Assembly (NCBI GenBank): GCA_024691135.1
Contig: JAILNZ010000055.1
Coordinates: 1 to 43,621 of the forward strand
Source: Clostridiales bacterium
GTDB lineage: Bacteria; Bacillota; Clostridia; Saccharofermentanales; Saccharofermentanaceae
DNA length: 43,621 nt
Reading direction: 5' to 3'
Of the stretch, positions 18,509 through 27,400 are shown piece by piece. The notes below the pieces were generated by a model. That model saw only the letters and a list, made by a program, of their open reading frames with translations, had not been told where the DNA came from and ran no database searches. Positions within the stretch are counted from its first letter, which is position 1; each line of letters starts with the position of its first letter. Made by a program: the position numbers and the translations under genes.

Positions 18509-19553
18509 ACTTCAAGAGCTCCTTTACAACGTGGTCCCATGTAATGTCCATATCGGTTATCTTCTTTTTCGCGGCCTCGCCCATACTGATCGCCTTGTCC
18601 TTATCCGATCCGAGCTTGTCCATCGCCTCTGCGATCGAATCCGAATCAGGCTCACAGATAAATCCGTTCTCGCCGTCGGTGACGAACTCCAGAGGGCCGC
18701 CGCTGTCTTTGGCCGTGATGACGGGCTTGGACGATGCCATGGCTTCGAGAGTGATGTAGCCGTAGTCCTCGTCCTTCGGGATGAAGACGACGCCGCGGCA
18801 GTTCGCGTACATATTGATCTTTTCTTCCTGCGATACGAAGTCAAAATACCTGACACGGTCTTTGAGTCCGTACTCGCTTATGTTCTTGATGAGTTCCTCC
18901 CTGACCTTGACGGTATCGGCGGCTCCGACAATGTAGAGCTTGATGTCCGATTTTGTTTTCGAGAGGGCGCGGAGGGCAAGGAACTGCCTTTTGGTGGAGT
19001 TGACCCTGCTTGGCATGAGAAGGTAGTCTTCGGACTCCTTGCAGTAGAACTTGTCCATGTCCGGGCACGGGTGGTAGAGAGGCGTGGAGTCGAGCCCGCA
19101 GTAGCGCTTGAGCCTCGCGGCGACGTTGCCGGAATTGGCGTAGACGTGCTTGGCCTCCGATATGTACTTAACGTCGGCATTCGTGATGATATCCTTGATC
19201 CTGAGGCCTTCGGCGTCGCTCCTTATGCTCGAAAACTCAGTGTCGAATAAGTCGTACGCCTGCCTGTGCTGATGAAGTATCCACATGACCTTGTTCGGGT
19301 GCGGGATGAGATAGGCGGGGAACTTCATGCCGATCGCGAGATCGATCCGGCCCGCCCATGACTCGCTCACGTTCAGGAGCCTCATGGCGACGATGTGATC
19401 TTCGACTCTGGATATCGGGTTATCGTTAAAAGGAATATTTATGATCTCGACTTCGTGACCATGTTCTTCGAGGGCCTTCCTGAGATTATTGACGTGCATC
19501 TCGGCTCCGCCTTTGACAAAAGGTATCTGGGTCGTAAGAAGCGCAATCTTCAT
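18498..19553 (-). CDS. Glycosyltransferase family 4
   Basis: 351 aa. MKIALLTTQIPFVKGGAEMHVNNLRKALEEHGHEVEI, GVVFIPKDEDYGYITLEAMASSKPVITAKDSGGPLEFV. Confidence 0.9.
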   Translation of the reverse strand: MKIALLTTQIPFVKGGAEMHVNNLRKALEEHGHEVEIINIPFNDNPISRVEDHIVAMRLLNVSESWAGRIDLAIGMKFPAYLIPHPNKVMWILHQHRQAYDLFDTEFSSIRSDAEGLRIKDIITNADVKYISEAKHVYANSGNVAARLKRYCGLDSTPLYHPCPDMDKFYCKESEDYLLMPSRVNSTKRQFLALRALSKTKSDIKLYIVGAADTVKVREELIKNISEYGLKDRVRYFDFVSQEEKINMYANCRGVVFIPKDEDYGYITLEAMASSKPVITAKDSGGPLEFVTDGENGFICEPDSDSIAEAMDKLGSDKDKAISMGEAAKKKITDMDITWDHVVKELLKYAN

Positions 19554-19559
19554 TGTTGA

Positions 19560-20831
19560 TCATTCCTTTCTTATATCTTCGGGTAAATGCCAGGTCTGGT
19601 TGATCCTTACTATGCCGCAGTCTTCGCGCTTGGAATATGTCTCGAAGGAACATGCTTCCTTATAGTAATCGACCGGAACCCAGTTCCCGCTCTGTATGGC
19701 AAGATCCACCAGGTATTTTCCAGGGAGGAGATCGACCACGGGCATCTCGATCTCAAGGACTCCGTCCTTCTCGATATCGAACTTCGGGAGCCTGTCGATC
19801 CTCGTGTTCGTGCCGTAGCAGTAGACGCCGTCGTTCCTGAATATGCCTACGCCGAAGACGGCATCCTCGATCTTCTTTTTGACCTTGAAGGTAACACGGA
19901 TCGTGATCTTGGAACCGACATGGAAGACCGTCTTTTCTTCGCCGTCCTTATCGAGGATCTTAACGTTCGTGATCTTCGCGTCGCCGTTTCCGAATCTCTT
20001 CTTGTCTTCCTCTTTTTCTTCGGTCTCTTCTTCGCCGGACTCTTCTTTTGCGGAATCTTCTTCCCTGGCCTTTTCTTTTTTCAGCTGGTCGTTACGGAGC
20101 TGTCCCATGTAGTCGAGATACTCCGGATGGATGTCTCTCGGGAGGCCGTCAGCTACGATCTTGCCGTCGTTGATCCAGACCGTCCTGTCACAGAACGCCT
20201 CGATCTGTTCAAGCGAATGCGATACGATGACGATCGTCGTTCCCTTGGCCTTGATCTCCTGAAGCTTCGAGAAGCATTTTGCCTGGAAGTTCGTGTCGCC
20301 GACCGCGAGGATCTCGTCTATGAGGAGCACGTCGGCATTGACGTTGATCGCTACCGAGAACGCGAGCCTCATGTACATGCCGGAAGAATATGTCCTTACC
20401 GGGTTATCAATAAATTCCTCGAGCTCCGAGAAGGCGATGATGTCGTCAAGACGGCGGTCGATCTCCTTTTTCGAGAGGCCGAAGATGGATGCGTTCGTGT
20501 ATATGTTTTCCCTGCCGCTCATGTCAGGGTGGAAGCCTGCGCCAAGTTCAATGAGGCTCGATACTCGGCCCTTGACGTCGATGGTTCCCTTATCCGGGTA
20601 CAAGATCCTCGTCATGAGCTTGAGGAGCGTGGACTTGCCGCAGCCGTTGTGACCTATGAGGCCCACTGCTTCGCCCTTTTTGACCGTAAGCGAGATGCCG
20701 TCCAGGACGACACGGTCCTCGTGACGGTTCCTTCCCCTGAAGAGGATCCTCTCCTTGAAGCTCTGGCCCTTGTCGAAGTAAACCTTGAACTTCTTTGTCA
20801 GATCTTTGATCACGATCGAATTCTCTGCCAT
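19560..20831 (-). CDS. wzt: Polysaccharide ABC transporter ATP-binding protein with C-terminal Wzt-like carbohydrate-binding domain
   Basis: Walker A GHNGCGKST, signature YSSGMYMRLAFSVA, Walker B VLLIDEILAVGD, acidic linker, then a Wzt_C-like region (VFGVGIFRNDGVYCYGTNTRID...LLPGKYLVDLAIQ). Start placed at ATG 20831 (MAENSIVIKDL), 1 nt after the permease stop, instead of 20888. Confidence 0.92.
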   Translation of the reverse strand: MAENSIVIKDLTKKFKVYFDKGQSFKERILFRGRNRHEDRVVLDGISLTVKKGEAVGLIGHNGCGKSTLLKLMTRILYPDKGTIDVKGRVSSLIELGAGFHPDMSGRENIYTNASIFGLSKKEIDRRLDDIIAFSELEEFIDNPVRTYSSGMYMRLAFSVAINVNADVLLIDEILAVGDTNFQAKCFSKLQEIKAKGTTIVIVSHSLEQIEAFCDRTVWINDGKIVADGLPRDIHPEYLDYMGQLRNDQLKKEKAREEDSAKEESGEEETEEKEEDKKRFGNGDAKITNVKILDKDGEEKTVFHVGSKITIRVTFKVKKKIEDAVFGVGIFRNDGVYCYGTNTRIDRLPKFDIEKDGVLEIEMPVVDLLPGKYLVDLAIQSGNWVPVDYYKEACSFETYSKREDCGIVRINQTWHLPEDIRKE

Positions 20832-20832
20832 A

Positions 20833-21618
20833 TCAAAGTTCCTCCGCAAAGTGCTTCTTGAGCTTTCCGAAAACGAAGAAACCCGCAACGAGGAAGAAGA
20901 CTCCGAGGCCCAGAGCCTCCAGGAGCGTCGACATGTCTGGCAGCTTTGATTCGTAAAGTATAGTTCTGTATGCGTTTATCACAGGTGTCATGGGATTGAT
21001 GTGAGTCATGACGAACTTGATCTTCGGCGGGAGATTGTCGTATCTCTCCTTAGGATAGACGACAGGCGTCAGGTACATCCAGATCATCGAGATGATGCTC
21101 AGGATATGCTCCACATCCCTGAAGTAGACAGTCAGTGCCGACGTGATCATGGCAATTCCCAGAGCCAGGATATATTCGATGATCATAATGACCGGAAGAT
21201 AGAGTATGCCGAGAAGAAGGATCTTCGTTCCCGATATGATGACGACTGCAAAAACGACGATAAAGCAGAGGAGCATGTTGACAAAACAGCTCGTGACATA
21301 AGATATCGGCAGGACTTCCCTCGGGAAATATATCTTTTTTACCAGGTCCTTCTGGGAGAGGACCGAAGTGGATCCGCCCGTGATCGATGCCTGGAAGAAG
21401 ATCCACGGTATGAGCGCGACCGTAAGGAAGAGATAGTACTTATCCATACCGGTCGGAAGGATTACCGCAAAGACGAATGAGTAGACGAGGATCTGGAACA
21501 GAGGATTCAAAAATGTCCACAGAAAGCCCAGAACGGAACCTTTGTAGCGTCCGCGCAGGTCCTTCCTGACAAGGCTAATGATCATCTGGCGATAATCCCA
21601 AATCTCTTTAAACATCAA
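20833..21618 (-). CDS. wzm: Polysaccharide ABC-2 type transporter permease
   Basis: 261 aa. VRKDLRGRYKGSVLGFLWTFLNPLFQILVYSFVFAVIL, typical of Wzm/TagG-type permeases. Directly upstream of wzt. Confidence 0.92.
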   Translation of the reverse strand: MMFKEIWDYRQMIISLVRKDLRGRYKGSVLGFLWTFLNPLFQILVYSFVFAVILPTGMDKYYLFLTVALIPWIFFQASITGGSTSVLSQKDLVKKIYFPREVLPISYVTSCFVNMLLCFIVVFAVVIISGTKILLLGILYLPVIMIIEYILALGIAMITSALTVYFRDVEHILSIISMIWMYLTPVVYPKERYDNLPPKIKFVMTHINPMTPVINAYRTILYESKLPDMSTLLEALGLGVFFLVAGFFVFGKLKKHFAEEL

Positions 21619-22535
21619 CCGTTTCCTCTCCTAAAGTCTTCGAGCACTTCCTTCACCGTCTCGAAAACATCATGCTCCGGTTCAAATCCCGTGGCCTCCC
21701 GGAGCTTAGTTATATCGGCCCTGATATGGACCAGTTCATTATCGTCCAGACGTGGCGGAAGCGTTACTTTTGCCATGGCGGCGGGACTTGCTTCCATGAG
21801 TTTTCCGATAAGATCCCTGATATAGATGCTCTTGCCGGATCCCACGTTATAGATCCCGTTCTTCTCGCCCTTTTCGGCAAGGAGCCTGTATGCTCTTACG
21901 ACATCCCTGGCATCGGAAAAATCGCGCCATGAATCGAGATTGCCGAAGGTGAACGTATCGATCTTCCCTCTCTCGAGATCTGCGATCCTCTTACAGTAAT
22001 CGGAGACAACAAATCCCGTCTTCTGTCCGGGTCCTATGTGATTAAAAGATCTCGTCATGATAACGTTGAGATCATACTTCTTTGCCATAAGGAAGACCAG
22101 GTCTTCCTGCGCATTCTTCGACACGTCATAAGGTGACGTGCAGTTCAAGGGAGTTTCCTCCGAGATGACTCCGTCCTTTGCCTTCGATCCGTCATACTGA
22201 TTGGCCGAGCCGATCAGCATCACGCGGCACTTCGGACAGCACTTGCGGACTGCCTCGAGTATATTTACGGAGATATCGATATTGAGGTGCATCGTAAGAA
22301 GGACCTTCTCCCACGAGATGCTCGGAGCAGCCTGTCCCGCGAGATTGAAGATGATGTCGGGCTTAAGTTCGTCAATGAGGTCATAAGCCTTCTCGGGATC
22401 GAGCATGTCGACGATCCTTACGTTGTCATTATCGGAAACGACATCAACACCGAAGACTTCGTATCCGTTATCTTCGAGTTCATGTCTTAAGTATGTTCCG
22501 GCAAAGCCGTTCGCACCTACTACAAGTGTTCTCAT
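21615..22535 (-). CDS. rmd: GDP-6-deoxy-D-lyxo-4-hexulose reductase (GDP-4-keto-6-deoxymannose reductase)
   Basis: 306 aa extended SDR. GANGFAGTYLRHEL, NLAGQAAPSISWEKVLLTMHLNI, YDVSKNAQE, TRSFNHIGPGQ. Adjacent to gmd. Confidence 0.8.
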   Translation of the reverse strand: MRTLVVGANGFAGTYLRHELEDNGYEVFGVDVVSDNDNVRIVDMLDPEKAYDLIDELKPDIIFNLAGQAAPSISWEKVLLTMHLNIDISVNILEAVRKCCPKCRVMLIGSANQYDGSKAKDGVISEETPLNCTSPYDVSKNAQEDLVFLMAKKYDLNVIMTRSFNHIGPGQKTGFVVSDYCKRIADLERGKIDTFTFGNLDSWRDFSDARDVVRAYRLLAEKGEKNGIYNVGSGKSIYIRDLIGKLMEASPAAMAKVTLPPRLDDNELVHIRADITKLREATGFEPEHDVFETVKEVLEDFRRGNG

Positions 22536-23560
22536 CAGTTAAGTCCGTTTTCCTTCTTTACGATCTCGAGATCGTTTCTTACCATGCGCTTAACGAGTTC
22601 TGCAAAATCTATCTCGCGCTTCCAGCCGAGTACTGTCTCGGCCTTGGTCGGATCGCCGATGAGAAGATCGACTTCCGCCGGACGGAAGAACTTGGGGTTG
22701 ACCTTAACGACGACCTTCCCGGTCTTCTTGTCAACACCTGTCTCATTTACGCCTTCGCCCTTCCACTCGAGTTCGATACCGAGCTCTCTGAAGGCGATCT
22801 CGCAGAATTCACGGACTGTTCTTGTCTCGCTTGTTGCAACAACATAATCATCAGGCTTATCTGCCTGGAGCATGAGCCACATGGCTCTTACATAATCCTT
22901 GGAATGACCCCAGTCACGCTTGGAGCTCAGGTTGCCGAGTTCCAGATGATCCGTAAGGCCGAGGCTGATCTTGGCAGCCGTATTCGTGATCTTTCTCGTG
23001 ACGAATTCGATGCCGCGTCTTTCCGATTCGTGGTTGAAGAGGATACCGGAACATGCAAACATTCCGTAGCTCTCTCTGTAGTTCTTTGTGATCCAGTGGC
23101 CGTAGAGCTTGGCTACGCCGTAAGGTGATCTCGGGTAGAAAGGAGTCGTCTCGCGCTGCGGAACTTCCTGAACGAGACCGAACATCTCTGATGTGGATGC
23201 CTGATAGAACTTTGCTTCAGGCTTAACAGTTCTTATTGCCTCGAGCATGTTGGTCACGCCGACGGCATCGATATTGGCAGTCGCGATCGGCTGCTCCCAT
23301 GATGTAGCCACGAACGACTGTGCAGCCAGATTATATACTTCGTCAGCCTGGGATATCCTCATGGCCGAGATAAGGGAGATCGGGTCTGTCATATCGGCAT
23401 AGATAAACGTTACCTTGCCGACCAGGTGATTGGAATTACCGTAATCTGCGACGCTCTTACGCCTTACGATACCGTATACCTCATAGCCCTTCTCCAAGAG
23501 AAGTTCAGCCAGATATGAACCGTCCTGACCTGTGATTCCTGTTATTAATGCTCTTTTCAT
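22535..23560 (-). CDS. gmd: GDP-mannose 4,6-dehydratase
   Basis: 341 aa. [76 protein letters not shown]. Confidence 0.95.
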   Translation of the reverse strand: MKRALITGITGQDGSYLAELLLEKGYEVYGIVRRKSVADYGNSNHLVGKVTFIYADMTDPISLISAMRISQADEVYNLAAQSFVATSWEQPIATANIDAVGVTNMLEAIRTVKPEAKFYQASTSEMFGLVQEVPQRETTPFYPRSPYGVAKLYGHWITKNYRESYGMFACSGILFNHESERRGIEFVTRKITNTAAKISLGLTDHLELGNLSSKRDWGHSKDYVRAMWLMLQADKPDDYVVATSETRTVREFCEIAFRELGIELEWKGEGVNETGVDKKTGKVVVKVNPKFFRPAEVDLLIGDPTKAETVLGWKREIDFAELVKRMVRNDLEIVKKENGLN

Positions 23561-23600
23561 CTATATTGCCCCTCCGGGATCCAAACTTGATTAACGTCTT

Positions 23601-23609
23601 ATTATAGCA
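23601..23609 (-). promoter_or_regulatory. Extended -10 promoter candidate for the glycan operon
   Basis: Minus-strand TGCTATAAT about 40 nt upstream of the gmd ATG; no good -35. Confidence 0.45.
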
Positions 23610-23658
23610 TATTAAAAAGATCAGATACACCAAGACCACAGGATGAGAAACCTTTATC

Positions 23659-23677
23659 ATTGTGCTTAAAGCACAAT
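23659..23677. terminator. Hairpin downstream of the 2093-aa gene, possible terminator
   Basis: Perfect ATTGTGCT-TAA-AGCACAAT inverted repeat 12 nt past the stop; lacks a strong T-tract. Confidence 0.45.
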
Positions 23678-23688
23678 TTACCGCCGCA

Positions 23689-24423
23689 TCAGTAAGGAAG
23701 GATCCTTGCTTCGATACATTTTTCCACGAACTCAGGGCTTCTCGTGAATCCGAGAACGACCTGTTCCCTGGTCATGTTGTTCTTCATGCAGTTCAGCCAG
23801 TATTTCTTGCCGTCAGGATCGGAAGGTCTGTCCATGAATGTCAGATAGAGCCTTTCCAGGAACTCTTCATCGCTTAAGTCATAGCCCTTCATCTCGTCAC
23901 TTAAGAAGAAGCTTACGCCTACGGCTTCGCCCGTTAACTTGAAGTTGGCGAGAGCATTTGCCCAGTGGTCTCTGCCGCTTTGATCAAATCCTCTTCCGAG
24001 GGCCGTCAGATACATCCTCTCGACAAATCCGTACGTAAGATCCGAAGGAGCAATATTTACCTTCGGCGAGTATGATCCGCCCGATCTTATACCGTAAGAC
24101 GCACAGGTATCGGCCCACTCCTGCGAGTCGATAAAGCCCATCGCGACTTCATGTCTCGTCATGACTCCCGATGACAGCTGCGACATCCAGAACTTCTTTC
24201 CCTCGTCATCAGGCTCACGTCCGAAGAAGGTACGGTACAGTATATCGACAAACTCACTTTCCGTCTTGTTCCTTCCCTTAAACTCAGGACTGTCAATAAA
24301 ACCGATGGCGACCTGGGCGCCCGTCTGTCTGAAGCAGTAGAGTTCATCTGTCCAGTAATCTATTCCGCCCGGTTCCGAAGGCCTTCCTAAGACATAATCA
24401 TAGAGCCTTTCAACAAATCCCCT
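23689..24423 (-). other. DUF4214-like module, four units in ABAB order
   Basis: Units GFVERLYDYVLGRPSEPGGIDYW, EFVDILYRTFFGREPDDEGKKFW, GFVERMYLTALGRGFDQSGRDHW, EFLERLYLTFMDRPSDPDGKKYW. Confidence 0.7.
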
Positions 24424-27400
24424 GATGCCTTCCTTGTTGTCCGGTGTCTCAGGCTCAGGCTCCGGAGTAACCGTTACGACAGGCGTCGGCGGAGGCGGAG
24501 TTACCGGGATATCCTTGATCTTGAACGTGATATCCTTCTTCCCCTCATAATTTCCCATGCCGGTTATCGTGACAGTCGCCTGTCCCGGATCAGTGTTGTT
24601 CTTATATGTAAGGCTGTAATCCGTTCCTTCGGTAAGAGTAATGCTTCCGTTCTTGACCTTCGGCTTCGGACTGATCTCGGACCCCGTATAATCCTTATCG
24701 GATATCTGGCTTATGCTGAGATCTTTTATCTTTGCCTTGACTATCTTGAACGTCACGGTCTTGGAACCTTCGTAGTTTCCCTTACCCGTGACTGTTACCG
24801 ACGCATCCGATCCGACCTTTTTGTTGTCGCTGAATGATACCTTGTAGTCTTCGTCTTCCTTCAAGACAGTTCCCTCATCCGTTACATAGACATCAGGACA
24901 GATATATCCGCCCGTGAAGGCCTTGTCGGAGATCTTCGCGATATCTGCAAGAGAGATGTCCTTCGGAACTATCACGAAGCTTCCTTCAACGGTTCCCTTG
25001 TAGTTGTTGATACCCGTGATCTTATATGTGGCGGTTCCTGCGTTGATATTCGAACTATACTCGACCTTGAAGTCCTGGTCCTTGATGAGCTCGGTATTAT
25101 CCCCCGTCACAACAAAGTCAAACGTTATCTCTTTTCCGGTATACGTCATCTCTTCTTCGGCACCCTTGATGCTGAAGTCCGACATGTCCTTGGGATCGAT
25201 CCTGAACGATAACGATACCGTACCCTTATAGTTGTTCTTTCCTTCGATCCTTATTCCCGCCTCGCCGGCATTCGTATGGTTCGAGAAGAATATGTCATAA
25301 TCGTCCGGGCTTACTACGGTCTCCCCGTCCCTCACCGTAACGGAAGGAACTATCGAAGATCCCGTATATACGATGTCTTCTATGTCGTCGATCGTAAGGC
25401 CCGATACGTCCTTCGGCAGGATCACGAAAGAAACTTCCGATTCGCCCGTGTAATTGCCCTTGAAGCTTACTTTGATCTTTCCCTCGCCGGCATTTACATT
25501 GTTCTCATATGTCAGGTCATAATCCCTGTCCGTAAGGATCTTGTCCTTGTCCCTGATCACTACGGAAGGAGTTATGGGCGATCCTTTATATGTTGCCTGT
25601 GGTAATTCATCGATCTTTAACGGCGTCCCGTCCTTTGCCACGATGTTGAACGTGGTATGAAGGACTCCGCAGAAATTTCCGCAGCCTTCGACCGTCAGGT
25701 CATAAGATCCGGTATCAATGCTGTTTACCGTATAGACCTTATAATCCGTATCGAAAACAAGTTCAACGTCTTCCCATCTGAGCACGACCGGAGGGATGAT
25801 CTCGGATCCCGTGTAGATCATGTCGGAGACAGGATCAACGGTCATGTCTTCTATGCTCCTGGCATTTATCATGAAAGTGCCTTCGAGGATGCCTTCGAAG
25901 TTGCCCATGCCCGTGACCGTAACTTCGGCAGGACCGACGTTTACATTGTTTTCGTAAGTTACAAAATAATCCCTGTCTTTTTCAAGGATGATGTCGCCGT
26001 ATTGTACCTTGACCTGCGGCATTATCTCACTGCCCGTGTATGTCTTTTCGGAAAGGCCCTTTATCTCGAGGCTTCCTATGTCAAAAGCAACTATGTTGAA
26101 CGTCACAGTCGTGCTTCCGCAGAAGTTGCCCTTGCCCTCTATCAGGATCGATGCTTCACCCTTTTCGAGATTGGAGGAATAAGAGATGACATAGTCGGAG
26201 GAGGATAGCGCGGCGCCGCCGTAAGATAATACCGGAACAGGCGATATGGGATATCCGGTGTAGGTCTTGTCAGCGATATCTTCTATATCAAGGCCGTCGA
26301 TGTCCCTGGGTGTGACCTCGAACAGAAGAACCCGCTCGCCTTCGTAATTGCCGGTACCTTCCAAGGTAACCTCATAGGTTCCCGAACCGACCGGATCGTC
26401 ATATGTGAGGATATAGTCTTCGCCGGCCTTAAGCTCCCTGCCGTTGTCTTTTACGGAAACTTCAGGTGTAAGGACATTTCCGGTGTAGATCTGAGGCGCG
26501 ATATCTTCTATGTCGAGTTCATCCGCGGACTTCGGATCGATCACGAAAGTGCCGTCGATATTTCCGGAGAAATTGCCCGTACCGTATATGCTGTACGAAG
26601 CAGTGCCCGCGTTGATATTATCCGCGTAGCTTATCTTATAGTCTTTGCCTTCAGTAAGTTCCGTCCCGTTAAAGAGGATCTGCGGTTCTATCGTAAGTTC
26701 CGACCCCGTATACGTCTTTGAATCAGCGATGCCCGTGACATCGATTCTTCCGATGTCTTTCGGAAGTATGTCGAACGTGGCGCAGATCTCGCCCGCGTAA
26801 TCACCTTTGCCCGCAACAGTTACCGTATGCGTGCCGACATCAGGATCATTATCATAAGATACCGTGTAATCGGTTCCTTCGGTAAGTATGTCTTCGCCGT
26901 CCCGAACGGTAACAGAAGGCTCAAAGACTTCTCCCGTGTAGGTCACCGGATCGATCTCATCAATAGTAAGATCGTAGACGGTCTCTTTTGCGATCCTGAA
27001 ATACAGGGTCAGTTCGCCGGTGTAATCGTTTATGCCGGTTATCCTTGCCGTCGCGTCACCTATCTGATCGTTTCCTTCATAAGTGATCTCGAAGTCCACG
27101 TCCTTTACGAGAACATAATCGCCGTTTCTTATGACGACCTCAGGACAGCACTCTTCGCCCTCGATAAATCTTTGCGCCTTGATCGGTTCGACCGTCAGGA
27201 CAGACAGGTCTTTTGCATTGATGATAAATGTGGTCTCTATGCTGCCTTTGTAATTTCCCTTGCCTTCGATCAGGACTCTTGCGGTGCCAGGGTTAACATT
27301 ATCTTCGAAGGATACTTCATAATCGGTTCCTCTGATAAGTTCAATACCATCTGAGGTTACCGTAAATTCCGGTTCAATATTGTCACCAGTAAAGATCTCG

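Noticed and set aside
19587-20861. Long plus-strand ORF (424 aa) antisense to wzt
   Set aside because: Complementary to the conserved ATPase motifs; no recognisable domain or RBS support. Judged a shadow ORF.
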